NCBI RefSeq assembly: GCF_002943715.1
Contig: NZ_MQUA01000014.1
Location: 434,001-498,000 of the forward strand
Source: Polaribacter filamentus
GTDB taxonomy: Bacteria > Bacteroidota > Bacteroidia > Flavobacteriales > Flavobacteriaceae
Reading direction: 5' to 3'
DNA: 64,000 nucleotides
Part shown: positions 37,943 to 46,076 of the stretch, one piece after another
How positions within the stretch are numbered: the stretch's first letter is position 1
Layout: every line of letters starts with the position of its first letter
Program-made: the position numbers and the translations under genes
The notes under the pieces: model-generated
What the model saw: only the letters and a program-made list of their open reading frames with translations
The model's database searches: none
Told to the model about the DNA's origin: nothing

Positions 37943-39262
37943 TTAAGGTTTAATTCTATATATGCATTCTCTATTATATTGAAAGTTTGGATTAACCGCA
38001 TTACCGTCAACTAAAATATTTACGCCATTTACCCAAAGATGGTTTTTGTAAAACCAACCATTACCTGCATTGTTCCAGCCCCAATTCATATGTAACCATT
38101 CATATCTGTTTTCTTGTTGGGTGTATTCATATGTTGTGCCTTCATTGTAAATATATAAATCATATTGTTGTTTGTAACCATCACAAACCCAAGCGTGACC
38201 ATCTTGATAGCTTGTCTGTTTCCAAAACCAAGTTCCACTTGTTTCAAAAGAATGATAACCATCCATATAAACAGGGCGATTGTACATATAAATTTCTTGC
38301 TTTACTGTGCTAAAATTATAAGAAGAATATGTCGCAGTAGAAGAATATCCGTAATCATTAATTAAAGAATTTTTTGCATCTTCGGAATCTGCTCCAGAAC
38401 TAGATGCTGAATAATTCATGTTTACATTAATACCAATGTCAGACATTAGTGATGCAATTTCTAAACCTGTATTTGTCGTGAAAGGACGGTTTGGCATACC
38501 TGCCCAATTAAAATTATTGGGCCATTCATGATAATGCATTATTTGCGCTGTAGCTACTGCAACACAACCAGTTGGGTTATTGTTTGGGGTGAAATTATTA
38601 TATGGAAAATTTTGTCCCCAAGTTGTTTGCATTAATGGTCCAACTTGTTCATTTACTGTGTGACTATATCTCGCATTTGAGTTTGAATTATTACCACTTC
38701 CTGTTTCTCCGTCATCATCAGGATTAGTATCGTCATCTGGAAAAGGCATAACATAGTACCATTGTTTTTCAACCTCTTCAATAGGTTCTCTTGCTTCTAA
38801 AATATCATTGAAAACAATATTTTCAGCAATCCAACTTTTTAATCCATCAGGGGAATTTTCATTAAATTCAAAAGCACCTGTTTCTGAGTGGGCTGCAATA
38901 GGCACGTTTTTTGAGTTTGAAGTAACTAAAACAAATCCCTCAGGTTCCATATTAACAATATAGATACCTGTTTTACTATTGTAGTCTTTTATTGTTTCAA
39001 TTGAAGATATAGTAGTTTTTGTTTGGGTACTGTTTTTTTGTAGATAGTTTTGTGATTTGTAGGTTTTATTAAAAAAAATTAAAGCGACTTCTTTAGCAAC
39101 TTCTTCTGTTATTTCTGTTCCTTGAATTATTTGATTGGAATTTGAATTTAGTTCTCCGTCAATGGGTTCATTATCACAGGAATAAAATGATAATAATGTA
39201 ATAGCGAAGACGAGTTTCAGTCCGTTAATCAGTTTGTTTTTTTTCATAATTCTTGGATTCAA
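37943..39262 (-). CDS. C10-family (streptopain-like) cysteine protease, lipoprotein (cassette gene)
   Basis: This is a 439-residue protein. The signal peptide ends in LLSFYSC, a lipobox. A propeptide follows (VAKEVALIFFNKTYKSQNYL, GFVLVTSNSKNVPIAAHSET), then the catalytic domain with QTTWGQNFPYNN and NPTGCVAVATAQIMHYHEWP, where the Cys is the nucleophile. The His lies in GHAWVCDGY and the Trp motif is LHMNWGWNNAGNGWF. It would be surface or periplasmic. The start is either 39262 or the ATG five codons in. An IS30 element sits just upstream and may have cut its promoter. Confidence 0.9.
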   Translation of the reverse strand: MNPRIMKKNKLINGLKLVFAITLLSFYSCDNEPIDGELNSNSNQIIQGTEITEEVAKEVALIFFNKTYKSQNYLQKNSTQTKTTISSIETIKDYNSKTGIYIVNMEPEGFVLVTSNSKNVPIAAHSETGAFEFNENSPDGLKSWIAENIVFNDILEAREPIEEVEKQWYYVMPFPDDDTNPDDDGETGSGNNSNSNARYSHTVNEQVGPLMQTTWGQNFPYNNFTPNNNPTGCVAVATAQIMHYHEWPNNFNWAGMPNRPFTTNTGLEIASLMSDIGINVNMNYSASSSGADSEDAKNSLINDYGYSSTATYSSYNFSTVKQEIYMYNRPVYMDGYHSFETSGTWFWKQTSYQDGHAWVCDGYKQQYDLYIYNEGTTYEYTQQENRYEWLHMNWGWNNAGNGWFYKNHLWVNGVNILVDGNAVNPNFQYNRECIYRIKP

Positions 39263-39267
39263 CGTTG

Positions 39268-40340
39268 TAACGCAACAAAACGTTATTAATTTTTGATGTT
39301 ACTAAGCTACTAATTTTAGTTCAATATTTATCATTTCAAGAGGTGTTTTATACCCAATAATTTTTCGTGGTCTATTATTAAGTTTTTCCTGAATAATTTG
39401 GAGTTGATTTTCACTAATTTCATTAAAGTTTGTTCCTTTAGGTAGATACCTTCTTATGAGTCCATTTGTGTTTTCATTAGTACCTCTTTCCCAAGAAGAA
39501 TATGGATGAGCAAAGTAAATTTTCATACCGGTATTTTCAGTAATTTTTTCATGTCTTGCCATTTCAATTCCATTGTCATAAGTCATAGATTTTTTAAGAT
39601 TATTGTTTAATTGATTTAACTTTTTAGAAAATTCTTTAGCCACTTCATCTGCTTTTTTAGAGTTTAATTTTACTATTATAGTAAATCTTGTTTTGCGTTC
39701 AACAATGGTTCCAATAGCACTTTTATGATCTTTTCCAATGACTAAATCACCTTCCCAATGTCCAGCTTCAAGTCTAAGTTCAATATGTCCAGGTCTATTG
39801 TCAATACTGACTTGATTGACTATTTTACTTCCTCCACCACGTCTTTTTTTAGAGGGGTTTCTTGTTGTTTTTTTACGAACGAGCAGCTTGATTAGTTTTT
39901 TATTTAAACTAGCTTGTGGTCTTGTATAAATGTGTCTATATATTGCTTCGTGAGAAATAGCCATTATAGGATCATTCGGATACAATTCTTTAAGTCTCCC
40001 AGAAATTTGTTCAGGAGTCCAATTGGATAAAAGTCCTTTATATACAAAAAATCTTAACAGAGAATATGTACTTATTTTATCTCTATTCCTTTTGTTAGCG
40101 TACTCATCTTTTGCATTCCAATGTGCTAGTTCAGCATCATAAATATCATTATTATCTAGCACCCATTTATTGATTTCTCTGGAGATTGTAGAAGGTGCTC
40201 TATCAAGAGTTTTAGTAATGTATGTTTTGGTCTTTTTTTCGTTTAAAAGTGTCTGAATTTGGACTCTTTCTTTAAGGGTAAGTCGTCTGTGTTTTTTTAC
40301 TATCATTTTACAAATCTATAAATTTAGATTTGTTGCGTTA
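39268..40340 (-). mobile_element. IS30-family insertion sequence
   Basis: The terminal repeats TAACGCAACAAA (39268-39279) and, inverted, TTTGTTGCGTTA (40329-40340) bound one complete transposase gene. It lies between the C10 protease start and the cassette's 5' edge (AAAGATAAC at 40373), so it inserted into an existing cassette. A target duplication is not obvious. Confidence 0.85.
39302..40306 (-). CDS. IS30-family transposase
   Basis: This is a 334-residue transposase. The N-terminal HTH (KHRRLTLKERVQIQTLLNEK, RAPSTISREINKW) is followed by the DDE domain: HWEGDLVIGKD, SMTYDNGIEMARHE and ERGTNENTNGLIRRYLPKG. All three acidic residues are present, so it appears intact. Confidence 0.93.
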   Translation of the reverse strand: MIVKKHRRLTLKERVQIQTLLNEKKTKTYITKTLDRAPSTISREINKWVLDNNDIYDAELAHWNAKDEYANKRNRDKISTYSLLRFFVYKGLLSNWTPEQISGRLKELYPNDPIMAISHEAIYRHIYTRPQASLNKKLIKLLVRKKTTRNPSKKRRGGGSKIVNQVSIDNRPGHIELRLEAGHWEGDLVIGKDHKSAIGTIVERKTRFTIIVKLNSKKADEVAKEFSKKLNQLNNNLKKSMTYDNGIEMARHEKITENTGMKIYFAHPYSSWERGTNENTNGLIRRYLPKGTNFNEISENQLQIIQEKLNNRPRKIIGYKTPLEMINIELKLVA

Positions 40341-40372
40341 AGTTATTGAATGGAAGATTTTGGTTTTAAATT

Positions 40373-40508
40373 AAAGATAACGGTTTAGGGTATGGAAAGT
40401 TGCGATTTTGTAATCGTAATTTTCCGATGTTTAAATTTAATATTTTTTTATTTTAGAAAAGTTTTATTTTACTGATTTAAGCAATTTTTTATACCCATTG
40501 TTATATGC
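40373..40508 (-). repeat. attC-like site a12
   Basis: The + strand runs from AAAGATAACGGTTTAGGGTA to TTTTTATACCCATTGTTATATGC. The left core is the exact complement of the intron-split core a11; the right core pairs 8 of 9 with GCACATAAC at a13. Confidence 0.8.
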
Positions 40509-40513
40509 TGACT

Positions 40514-40942
40514 TTATTTTTTGAATTCCCAAAACACATTGATTATTTTCCAATTCCCTTCAAGCTTTACGAGGTGAATATATTCAGTCCATCTAGTTTT
40601 TGGGTATCCGGTTTTCAAACTCGCACTGGCCATATTCCCATAAACGATAATATTTTCTACGACATTATATTGATGCTCTATTTTAAACTTTTGTTTTGTT
40701 AACATAAGTTCTTTTAGTTTTTCAGGAGGGAAATCATCGCTTAATGTACCGTCTTGATTCAGTCCTCTTTTAGCAAGCCGTGGATGTAATGATTCATTCA
40801 TTGCGTCATAATTGTTCTCAAAGAAATTTTCTATATAGTTTAAAATTGTCTTTTCTATTACAGCATTTTCATCTGTTATTGATTGAGCCTGAGAAGTCGC
40901 TACAGAAATTGATAGGATAACAAGGATAATTATTCTTTTCAT
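40514..40942 (-). CDS. Secreted NTF2/SnoaL-like protein (cassette gene)
   Basis: This is a 142-residue protein with a signal peptide (IIILVILSISVATSQAQS) and a SnoaL/NTF2-like fold (DENAVIEKTILNYIENFFEN, MNESLHPRLAKRG, YIHLVKLEGNWKIINVFWEF), as in the Lumazine-binding-like nuclear transport factor group. It probably folds in the periplasm; role unknown. The IS3 element lies 30 bp upstream of its start. Confidence 0.75.
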   Translation of the reverse strand: MKRIIILVILSISVATSQAQSITDENAVIEKTILNYIENFFENNYDAMNESLHPRLAKRGLNQDGTLSDDFPPEKLKELMLTKQKFKIEHQYNVVENIIVYGNMASASLKTGYPKTRWTEYIHLVKLEGNWKIINVFWEFKK

Positions 40943-41093
40943 TTATGTGTTTTTAATTATTAATGTCTTCTCCTGAAATAGGTTGTCAATTTTTGTTATG
41001 AATTTTATGATCAAAAATAGTGTTTAGTAATCGGAACATTGATAACTTTTTTAAAAAATTCCCTCCGGGTTTTAAAAAAGTTACCAACATTCC

Positions 41094-41960
41094 TTACGTA
41101 TTTAAAATAGATTTTTTCATTTTTCTATAAGATTTGTATTTGTGTTGTTGGTTTTTGTGAGCAAACTCGGGTGTTTTCAACTCTACTGAGTAATGTCTTC
41201 TATGGTTGTTATAAATTTCAATAGCCTGTTTGACCATTTTTTGAGCTGTTTTAAAGTTTGGAATCGTTTTCCCTAATCCAAATTCTTGTTTTAGAATTCC
41301 ATTAATCCTTTCAGCTACAGCATTTTCGTATGGGCTTGAGTTTTGAGTTGTACTTAAAGTCATGTTTTTTGCTTTGGCAAAATCTGCAAAATCAGGACAG
41401 CAATATTGTATCCCTCTATCAGAGTGATGAATTGTGTTTTGATGTTTGTAAATTCGATTATTGCCAGCCATTTCCAGAGCATCTTTTACTAGTTTTACTT
41501 TCATATTTGTATCTATTTTATAGCCCATTACTTTTTTAGAATAGGCATCCGTAACCAGCGCTAAATAGGCATGTTGTGATGCTAATTTAATGTAGGTTAT
41601 ATCGCTTACAAATACTTGTTCTGCGTTTATAATTTCAAGGTTTACAGTTAAATCTTCTGATTTGTAAAAGCCATGATTAGAGTCAGTTGTAATATGATAT
41701 TTTTTAGTTTTCTTAATCAATAAGCCATAGTTTCTCATTAAGGCGTAGAACTTGTCACGCCCCATTTTAATGCCGTTTTTGATTAAATCACCCTTGATAT
41801 CCAAATATACTTTTGCACAACCATAACGAGGCTGTAAAAGCCTAATGGGCTTTATTAGCTCAAAGATAATAAGTGCTTGTTTTTGTTCTAATTCTTGTTT
41901 TTTGATTCTTTTGTAATAAGCCTGTCTGCTTATACCGAAGCATTGGTGGATCCATTTCTC
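41094..41960 (-). CDS. IS3-family transposase orfB
   Basis: The open frame from the first ATG is 41094-41804. Recognisable orfB sequence (FGISRQAYYKRIKKQELEQK, PIRLLQPRYGCAKVYLDIKG) extends to about 41960, made by frameshifting from orfA. The DDE domain is complete: VFVSDITYIKLASQ, TIHHSDRGIQYCCPDF, AVAERINGILKQEFG. Appears functional. It integrates the IS with the help of orfA. Confidence 0.9.
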   Translation of the reverse strand, partial: EKWIHQCFGISRQAYYKRIKKQELEQKQALIIFELIKPIRLLQPRYGCAKVYLDIKGDLIKNGIKMGRDKFYALMRNYGLLIKKTKKYHITTDSNHGFYKSEDLTVNLEIINAEQVFVSDITYIKLASQHAYLALVTDAYSKKVMGYKIDTNMKVKLVKDALEMAGNNRIYKHQNTIHHSDRGIQYCCPDFADFAKAKNMTLSTTQNSSPYENAVAERINGILKQEFGLGKTIPNFKTAQKMVKQAIEIYNNHRRHYSVELKTPEFAHKNQQHKYKSYRKMKKSILNT

Positions 41961-42340
41961 TTTGAAAGGTCTTTCATTTTTTTCTCCACTTCTTTGTACA
42001 GTGCTTCGGGCAATAACTTTTTTGCGAATCCAAGATTTGTACTATTCTCAAAATCAGCGATTATCATTTGTTGAAAGTCTTTAACGAACTCGAGTTCTTC
42101 GACACGTTCTTTGAGTTTTTTAAGTTCTTGATTTTTACTCATTGTTTTAGAATTTTGTTCAAAGGAACGCAATTTTTTCATCCAATAGGTAATAGATGAT
42201 CGAGAAATTCCATGCAATTTAGCTGCATAATTTACAGAAATCTGACCGTTTGTAATTTGGTCAATGATGGAAAGTTTGAGATCAAAACCAATTTTTTGAT
42301 ACTTCTTTTTTGGACAGGGGTGTTTTTTTGTTAGTGTCAT
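41930..42340 (-). CDS. IS3-family transposase orfA
   Basis: This is a 136-residue protein with an HTH (FDLKLSIIDQITNGQISVNY, AAKLHGISRSSITYWMKKL) and a leucine-zipper coiled coil (SKNQELKKLKERVEELEFVK). It provides end recognition and, fused by -1 frameshift, the transposase OrfAB. The overlap with orfB is at about 41930-41960. Confidence 0.88.
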   Translation of the reverse strand: MTLTKKHPCPKKKYQKIGFDLKLSIIDQITNGQISVNYAAKLHGISRSSITYWMKKLRSFEQNSKTMSKNQELKKLKERVEELEFVKDFQQMIIADFENSTNLGFAKKLLPEALYKEVEKKMKDLSKRNGSTNASV

Positions 42341-42402
42341 AAGTTGCTAAAAGTGTTTAATTTTTTGTCAACCTATTTCAGGAATTGTCATTTTTTCAGC
42401 TT

Positions 42403-42631
42403 GCACATAACGTGATTGTATATGGCAAGTAGGGCAGTAGAAAACAATAAACTTTCTAGTTTGCACTGAGCCAAAACGTTGTATTTTGCTTTTTATTTAT
42501 TCATTCTTAAAAGCCAAGTTTTTAAATATTTCCCTATCGGGTAATCTAACGATTTGGCGGTGTTTGTAAATAGCACTGAACTTACCTAAACCACCAAAGG
42601 CCCTATTTGCTATATATAGTGTTACCCAACG
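42403..42631 (-). repeat. attC-like site a13 (long type)
   Basis: The + strand runs from GCACATAACGTGATTGTATA to GCTATATATAGTGTTACCCAACG. An internal GCCAAG...GATTTGGCGG stem is present. It borders the IS3 element directly on the left. Confidence 0.7.
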
Positions 42632-42711
42632 TTCTCATTTTTATGGTAAAGTTATATGTCTCTGTTTCCGCAATCGTTTGTCCATTGGGGTTAAGAGCTT
42701 TACCTCTTGTT

Positions 42712-42757
42712 TCTGCAATCAAGACCTGTTAATGAATTAACAGGTCTTGATTGCAGA
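42712..42757. terminator. Perfect 21-bp hairpin downstream of the collagen-like gene
   Basis: TCTGCAATCAAGACCTGTTA (plus one A) at 42712-42732 is followed by a TGAA loop and its exact complement at 42737-42757. It lies about 40 bp after the collagen-like stop. Placement suggests transcript termination or 3'-end protection, but there is no T-run and the stem is unusually long and perfect. Confidence 0.5.
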
Positions 42758-42798
42758 ATGAAAGATCATAGTCTCTGAAGACTCTTAAAAGTTCTAGT

Positions 42799-44232
42799 TT
42801 AGAAATTTACTACTACCCAATCAGTACCATCATAAATCAATAAAGCTAAACTAGACCCGAATAGATTTTGAAATGTATCAGTTCCGAAGTTCCCGAAACC
42901 TCCGAAAAATAAGATATTTCCAGTTACACTGACAATAGCGCTTGTATTATTAGTAGTTAAATATAAACGTCTTCCTGTTGTAGGACTTGCTGGTAAAGTA
43001 ATTGTTCTTAAACCATCGATTCTGACAAGTTGGTCTTCATCAGTAATTGTTACGTTCGATGAAACTAGAGTAACGATTAAGTTGCCAGCACCAGCAGGTC
43101 CTGTTGGTCCTGTTGCACCCGTTGGTCCAGCTACTGTTGAAGCAGCTCCTGTTGGTCCTGTTGTACCCGTTGGTCCAGCTACTGTTGAAGCAGCGCCTGT
43201 CGCACCCGTTGGTCCTGTAGGTCCAGCTACTGTTGAAGCGGCTCCTGTCGCACCCGTTGGTCCTGTAGGTCCAGCTACTGTTGAAGCGGCTCCTGTCGCA
43301 CCCGTTGGTCCTGTAGGTCCCGCTACTGTTGAAGCAGCACCTGTCTCACCCGTTGGTCCTGTTGGTCCAGCCACTGTTGAAGCAGCTCCTGTCTCACCCG
43401 TTGCGCCCGTTGGTCCAGCTACTGTTGAAGTAGCTCCTGTTGGTCCTGTTGCACCCGTTGGTCCAGCTAGTGTTGAAGCAGCTCCTGTTGGTCCTGTTGC
43501 ACCCGTTGGTCCAGCTACTGTTGAAGTAGCTCCTGTTGGTCCTGTTGCACCCGTTGGTCCAGCTACTGTTGAAGCAGCTCCTGTTGGTCCTGTTGCACCC
43601 GTTGGTCCAGCTACTGTTGAAGCAGCTCCTGTTGGTCCTGTTGCACCAGTTGGTCCAGCTACTGTTGAAGCAGCTCCTGTTGGTCCTGTTGCACCCGTTG
43701 GTCCTTGAGGTCCAGCTACCGTTGAAGCAGCTCCTGTTGTTCCTGCAGCACCAGCTGCTCCTGTAGGTCCAGCTACTGTTGAAGCAGCACCTGTAGGTCC
43801 AGTTGCACCCGTTGGTCCAGCTATTGAGCTACCAGATGTTTTTGCATAAAGAGCAAAAGGTACACTCATTAATTGAGTTGTACCTGTAATAGTATAAGTT
43901 GTTCCTCCTGTTGGGTCAGTTTCGGTTTTTATAAAATAAGTATCGTTTCCCCAATCAATGATACTAAAATCTCCACTTACCAATGTCCCAGTTCCAATTT
44001 CTAAACTTACCAAACCATTGGCATTGGTTGTTGGAGTTTGCGTTTCTACATAAACAGGTGTTCCTGTTGAACCGCCTTGTAGTATACTTATTTGCATACC
44101 TACAGGTTGAGTAGTTACTAATGCATTACCTGCATCCCTAACCACTGCCTGATAACTCATTTTTTCGGGTGCTTGTGCAAAAACGGATGCTGTTAGCATT
44201 AGTGCTGCAATTATTGAATATATCTTTTTCAT
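42799..44232 (-). CDS. Collagen-like repeat secreted protein (cassette gene)
   Basis: This is a 477-residue protein. The signal peptide ([14 protein letters not shown]) is followed by a globular domain ([20 protein letters not shown] ... [14 protein letters not shown]) seen at the start of many flavobacterial collagen-like proteins. Then come about 15 units of a 16-residue G-x-y pattern ([16 protein letters not shown]) that could form triple helices, and a C-terminal domain ([20 protein letters not shown]). It probably forms a surface or adhesive fibre. It lies 5 bp after a T9SS-tail protein and shares its cassette. Confidence 0.88.
   Translation of the reverse strand: MKKIYSIIAALMLTASVFAQAPEKMSYQAVVRDAGNALVTTQPVGMQISILQGGSTGTPVYVETQTPTTNANGLVSLEIGTGTLVSGDFSIIDWGNDTYFIKTETDPTGGTTYTITGTTQLMSVPFALYAKTSGSSIAGPTGATGPTGAASTVAGPTGAAGAAGTTGAASTVAGPQGPTGATGPTGAASTVAGPTGATGPTGAASTVAGPTGATGPTGAASTVAGPTGATGPTGATSTVAGPTGATGPTGAASTLAGPTGATGPTGATSTVAGPTGATGETGAASTVAGPTGPTGETGAASTVAGPTGPTGATGAASTVAGPTGPTGATGAASTVAGPTGPTGATGAASTVAGPTGTTGPTGAASTVAGPTGATGPTGPAGAGNLIVTLVSSNVTITDEDQLVRIDGLRTITLPASPTTGRRLYLTTNNTSAIVSVTGNILFFGGFGNFGTDTFQNLFGSSLALLIYDGTDWVVVNF
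43100..43830. repeat. 48-bp coding minisatellite in the collagen-like gene
   Basis: About 15 near-identical 48-bp units (for example GGTCCAGCTACTGTTGAAGC on the + strand) encode the G-x-y repeats. Units differ at few codons, so the array can expand or shrink by slippage or recombination. The opposite strand also stays open, giving a long spurious frame. Confidence 0.9.
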
Positions 44233-44237
44233 TGTTT

Positions 44238-44714
44238 TTAGTTTTTAATTACTTTAAATGTTTTAATTAAATGGTTGTTTTTGGTTACTTTTAACAAGTA
44301 GGTGGCTGTGGGCTGATTCTCTAAACTTATGTTAGAGGAATTACTCCTCACTGTTTTACTTTCTATCAGTTTACCTTGCATATCAATTAATTGATAATGT
44401 AAATTTTCAATCTTTTCTACTTTTAAGGTTAGAAAATCTGCAGTTGGGTTTGGGTAAACACTCAGTTCTAAATTAATCGTTGTTTCGTTTACGCCTAGAG
44501 TTGTAGAAATCTCAAAAGGTTGTTGCACTCCTTGCTCTACGCTTCCGTTTGTTCCTGTACCTGCAGTGTAAACTACTTGTCCTACCGTGTAACTGGCTGT
44601 TCCTCCTATTCCTGTTGCTTTATTACCTGCAGTAGTTACTGTTTTTTGTGCTTGTAATCCTCCTAAGCCGAGTATTAGAAACGCAATGCTTGTAATTGTC
44701 TTTTTATATTTCAT
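44238..44714 (-). CDS. Secreted protein with T9SS type A sorting tail
   Basis: This is a 158-residue protein: a signal peptide ([12 protein letters not shown]), a short domain ([32 protein letters not shown]), and a T9SS sorting tail ([20 protein letters not shown] ... ATYLLKV). The middle domain is a common partner gene before collagen-like proteins in flavobacteria. It would be exported by T9SS and attached to the surface. First gene of the collagen-like cassette. Confidence 0.82.
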   Translation of the reverse strand: MKYKKTITSIAFLILGLGGLQAQKTVTTAGNKATGIGGTASYTVGQVVYTAGTGTNGSVEQGVQQPFEISTTLGVNETTINLELSVYPNPTADFLTLKVEKIENLHYQLIDMQGKLIESKTVRSNSSNISLENQPTATYLLKVTKNNHLIKTFKVIKN

Positions 44715-44792
44715 AGTTTTATAAAGTTTAATTATTTGTCAAAGGTATTATTATTAATATTATGTGGTTTTTTTATTGGTTTTTAAATGTTT

Positions 44793-44985
44793 GCTAACGT
44801 CTCGGCTATGGTTAGTACGGAAATTAAAAGTGATGAACTTTAGATTAAGCACTTAGCCAAAACTTTTTATTTTGTTTTATCTTTTTGTTTTAAAGCCAAA
44901 TCAAAAGATTTGGCGGACTTGGTTTAAAGCTTTGAACTTTGAGTTAAGCACCAAAACCCGTATTAATTATAGCCATTGTTAGCGG
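44793..44985 (-). repeat. attC-like site a14 (long type)
   Basis: The + strand runs from GCTAACGTCTCGGCTATGG to ATTATAGCCATTGTTAGCGG. Long stretches are the same as in a3 (GGTTAGTACGG, AAGCCAAATC...GATTTGGCGG). The stop codon of the DUF1835 gene is formed by the core: CGC TAA C. Confidence 0.88.
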
Positions 44986-45728
44986 TTGTTTTTTATTTCA
45001 TCAAATAATCTTTTCACTTGTAAATCCCCAAATCCATAAATGCTTTCTCGTTTATTAAATTCCCTGAATACTGGTCCAAATTCATCTGTTTTGAGTTCCT
45101 CCATTATCTGAAGAAGAGATTGACTCGGTCTTCCCAATTCTCTATTAGTTGGTATTCGTTCAATATGTGCTTCGACTGCAGCAACTATGAATGGGTAAGA
45201 GTTTTTTAATTGACTTGATGTTTTAATCAATTTTTCGGTATCATTGATTTGATAAGATTCCCAAAGTCTTGCTAGTTCATCGAGTTCGGTTAATTCCAAT
45301 CTGTTATCGTAAATTGAAATTAATTCCGATTTATTTAGGCCTCCAAAACCATATTGGCTATGTGATTTGGGTCTAATAAGAAAAAAATGATTGTTCTGAT
45401 GTGATTTACTTAAAAAGTTAATTACGAACCAAAAGTTTACTTGACAAAATAAGTCATCCTCGAACCATAGATTAATATCTGTATTATCAGGAATGTTTTG
45501 CATTCTCTGAAATTCAGGAACTGTCTTTTCGAAATAGTCCTGTTCAGTATAACCATCATAATTGCTACTAATAAATTCGGCTCTGGTTTTAAAAAAATCA
45601 GTTAGGCTCTTTCCTTTCACACTTCCGTCTACTAAACATTCTTTAGCTACCATAATTTCACCTTGAAGATTTTCAGGAAATTGTTCCTTTAAAGAATCAC
45701 CATTAAGTATATGATATTGTTTTCTCAT
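44979..45728 (-). CDS. DUF1835-domain protein (cassette gene)
   Basis: This is a 249-residue protein beginning KQYHILNGDSLKEQFPENLQ, with IMVAKECLVDGSVKG and LWFEDDLFCQVNFWFVINFL, all typical of DUF1835. Function unknown. It is bounded by an exact 10-base pair of cassette edges (AACCGCTAAC at 45741 and GTTAGCGGTT at 44978), the clearest single example in the array. Confidence 0.88.
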   Translation of the reverse strand: MRKQYHILNGDSLKEQFPENLQGEIMVAKECLVDGSVKGKSLTDFFKTRAEFISSNYDGYTEQDYFEKTVPEFQRMQNIPDNTDINLWFEDDLFCQVNFWFVINFLSKSHQNNHFFLIRPKSHSQYGFGGLNKSELISIYDNRLELTELDELARLWESYQINDTEKLIKTSSQLKNSYPFIVAAVEAHIERIPTNRELGRPSQSLLQIMEELKTDEFGPVFREFNKRESIYGFGDLQVKRLFDEIKNNR

Positions 45729-45740
45729 TTGTTTTTTAAT

Positions 45741-45881
45741 AACCGCTAACGTTGTTGTGCAAGGTTAGTTGCGTTGGTTAAGCAATAAAGTTAATAAATA
45801 ATTACTGACAAAGAAAATCCGTGAGGATTTTCGTAAGTAAGCAATAAGCAAGCAATTAATTTTGTACGGTGTTGCCACCAG
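45741..45881 (-). repeat. attC-like site a15 (short type)
   Basis: The + strand runs from AACCGCTAACGTTGTTGTGC to TTTGTACGGTGTTGCCACCAG. The internal hairpin is AAAATCC-GTGA-GGATTTT. It is the rightmost site seen. Confidence 0.85.
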
Positions 45882-46076
45882 TTATTTTATTAGTTTAATT
45901 AAATTTGGGTACAAACTTTCGGACTTTCCTTTATTTGTCCTAATGGCAAAAATTACAGGTAATATTATATTCAAAGCACAAAGTCCAATAAATATTGAAA
46001 AAAATATTGATGAATATATATAATTTCTAAATTTGAAAAATATATACATAAATATACCCGTTGTGCATTTAAACAA
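45882..46076 (-). pseudogene. Membrane protein fragment cut by IS982
   Basis: This 64-residue frame has one long hydrophobic stretch (IFFSIFIGLCALNIILPVIF) and a Lys-rich end. Its first codons come from the IS982 end (46058-46076), so the native N-terminus has been lost. It is the rightmost recognisable cassette gene, with an attC-like site at its 3' side and the IS at its 5' side. Confidence 0.5.

Larger units (their letters stand above)
40971..42383 (-). mobile_element. IS3-family insertion sequence
   Basis: The inverted ends TCCTGAAATAGGTTGTCAA (40971) and TTGTCAACCTATTTCAGGA (to 42383) bound two overlapping genes, orfA and orfB, in the usual IS3 arrangement. Ends of the same family occur alone at about 15345 and 32290. 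Confidence 0.9.

Noticed and set aside
43082-43708. 208-residue + strand frame of G-P-V repeats
   Set aside because: It is the mirror of the collagen-like repeats; the minus-strand gene has a signal peptide, ordered domains and a proper end.
28057-45881. CRISPR array
   Set aside because: Units are 130-230 bp, separated by whole genes, with no short regular spacers and no cas genes.
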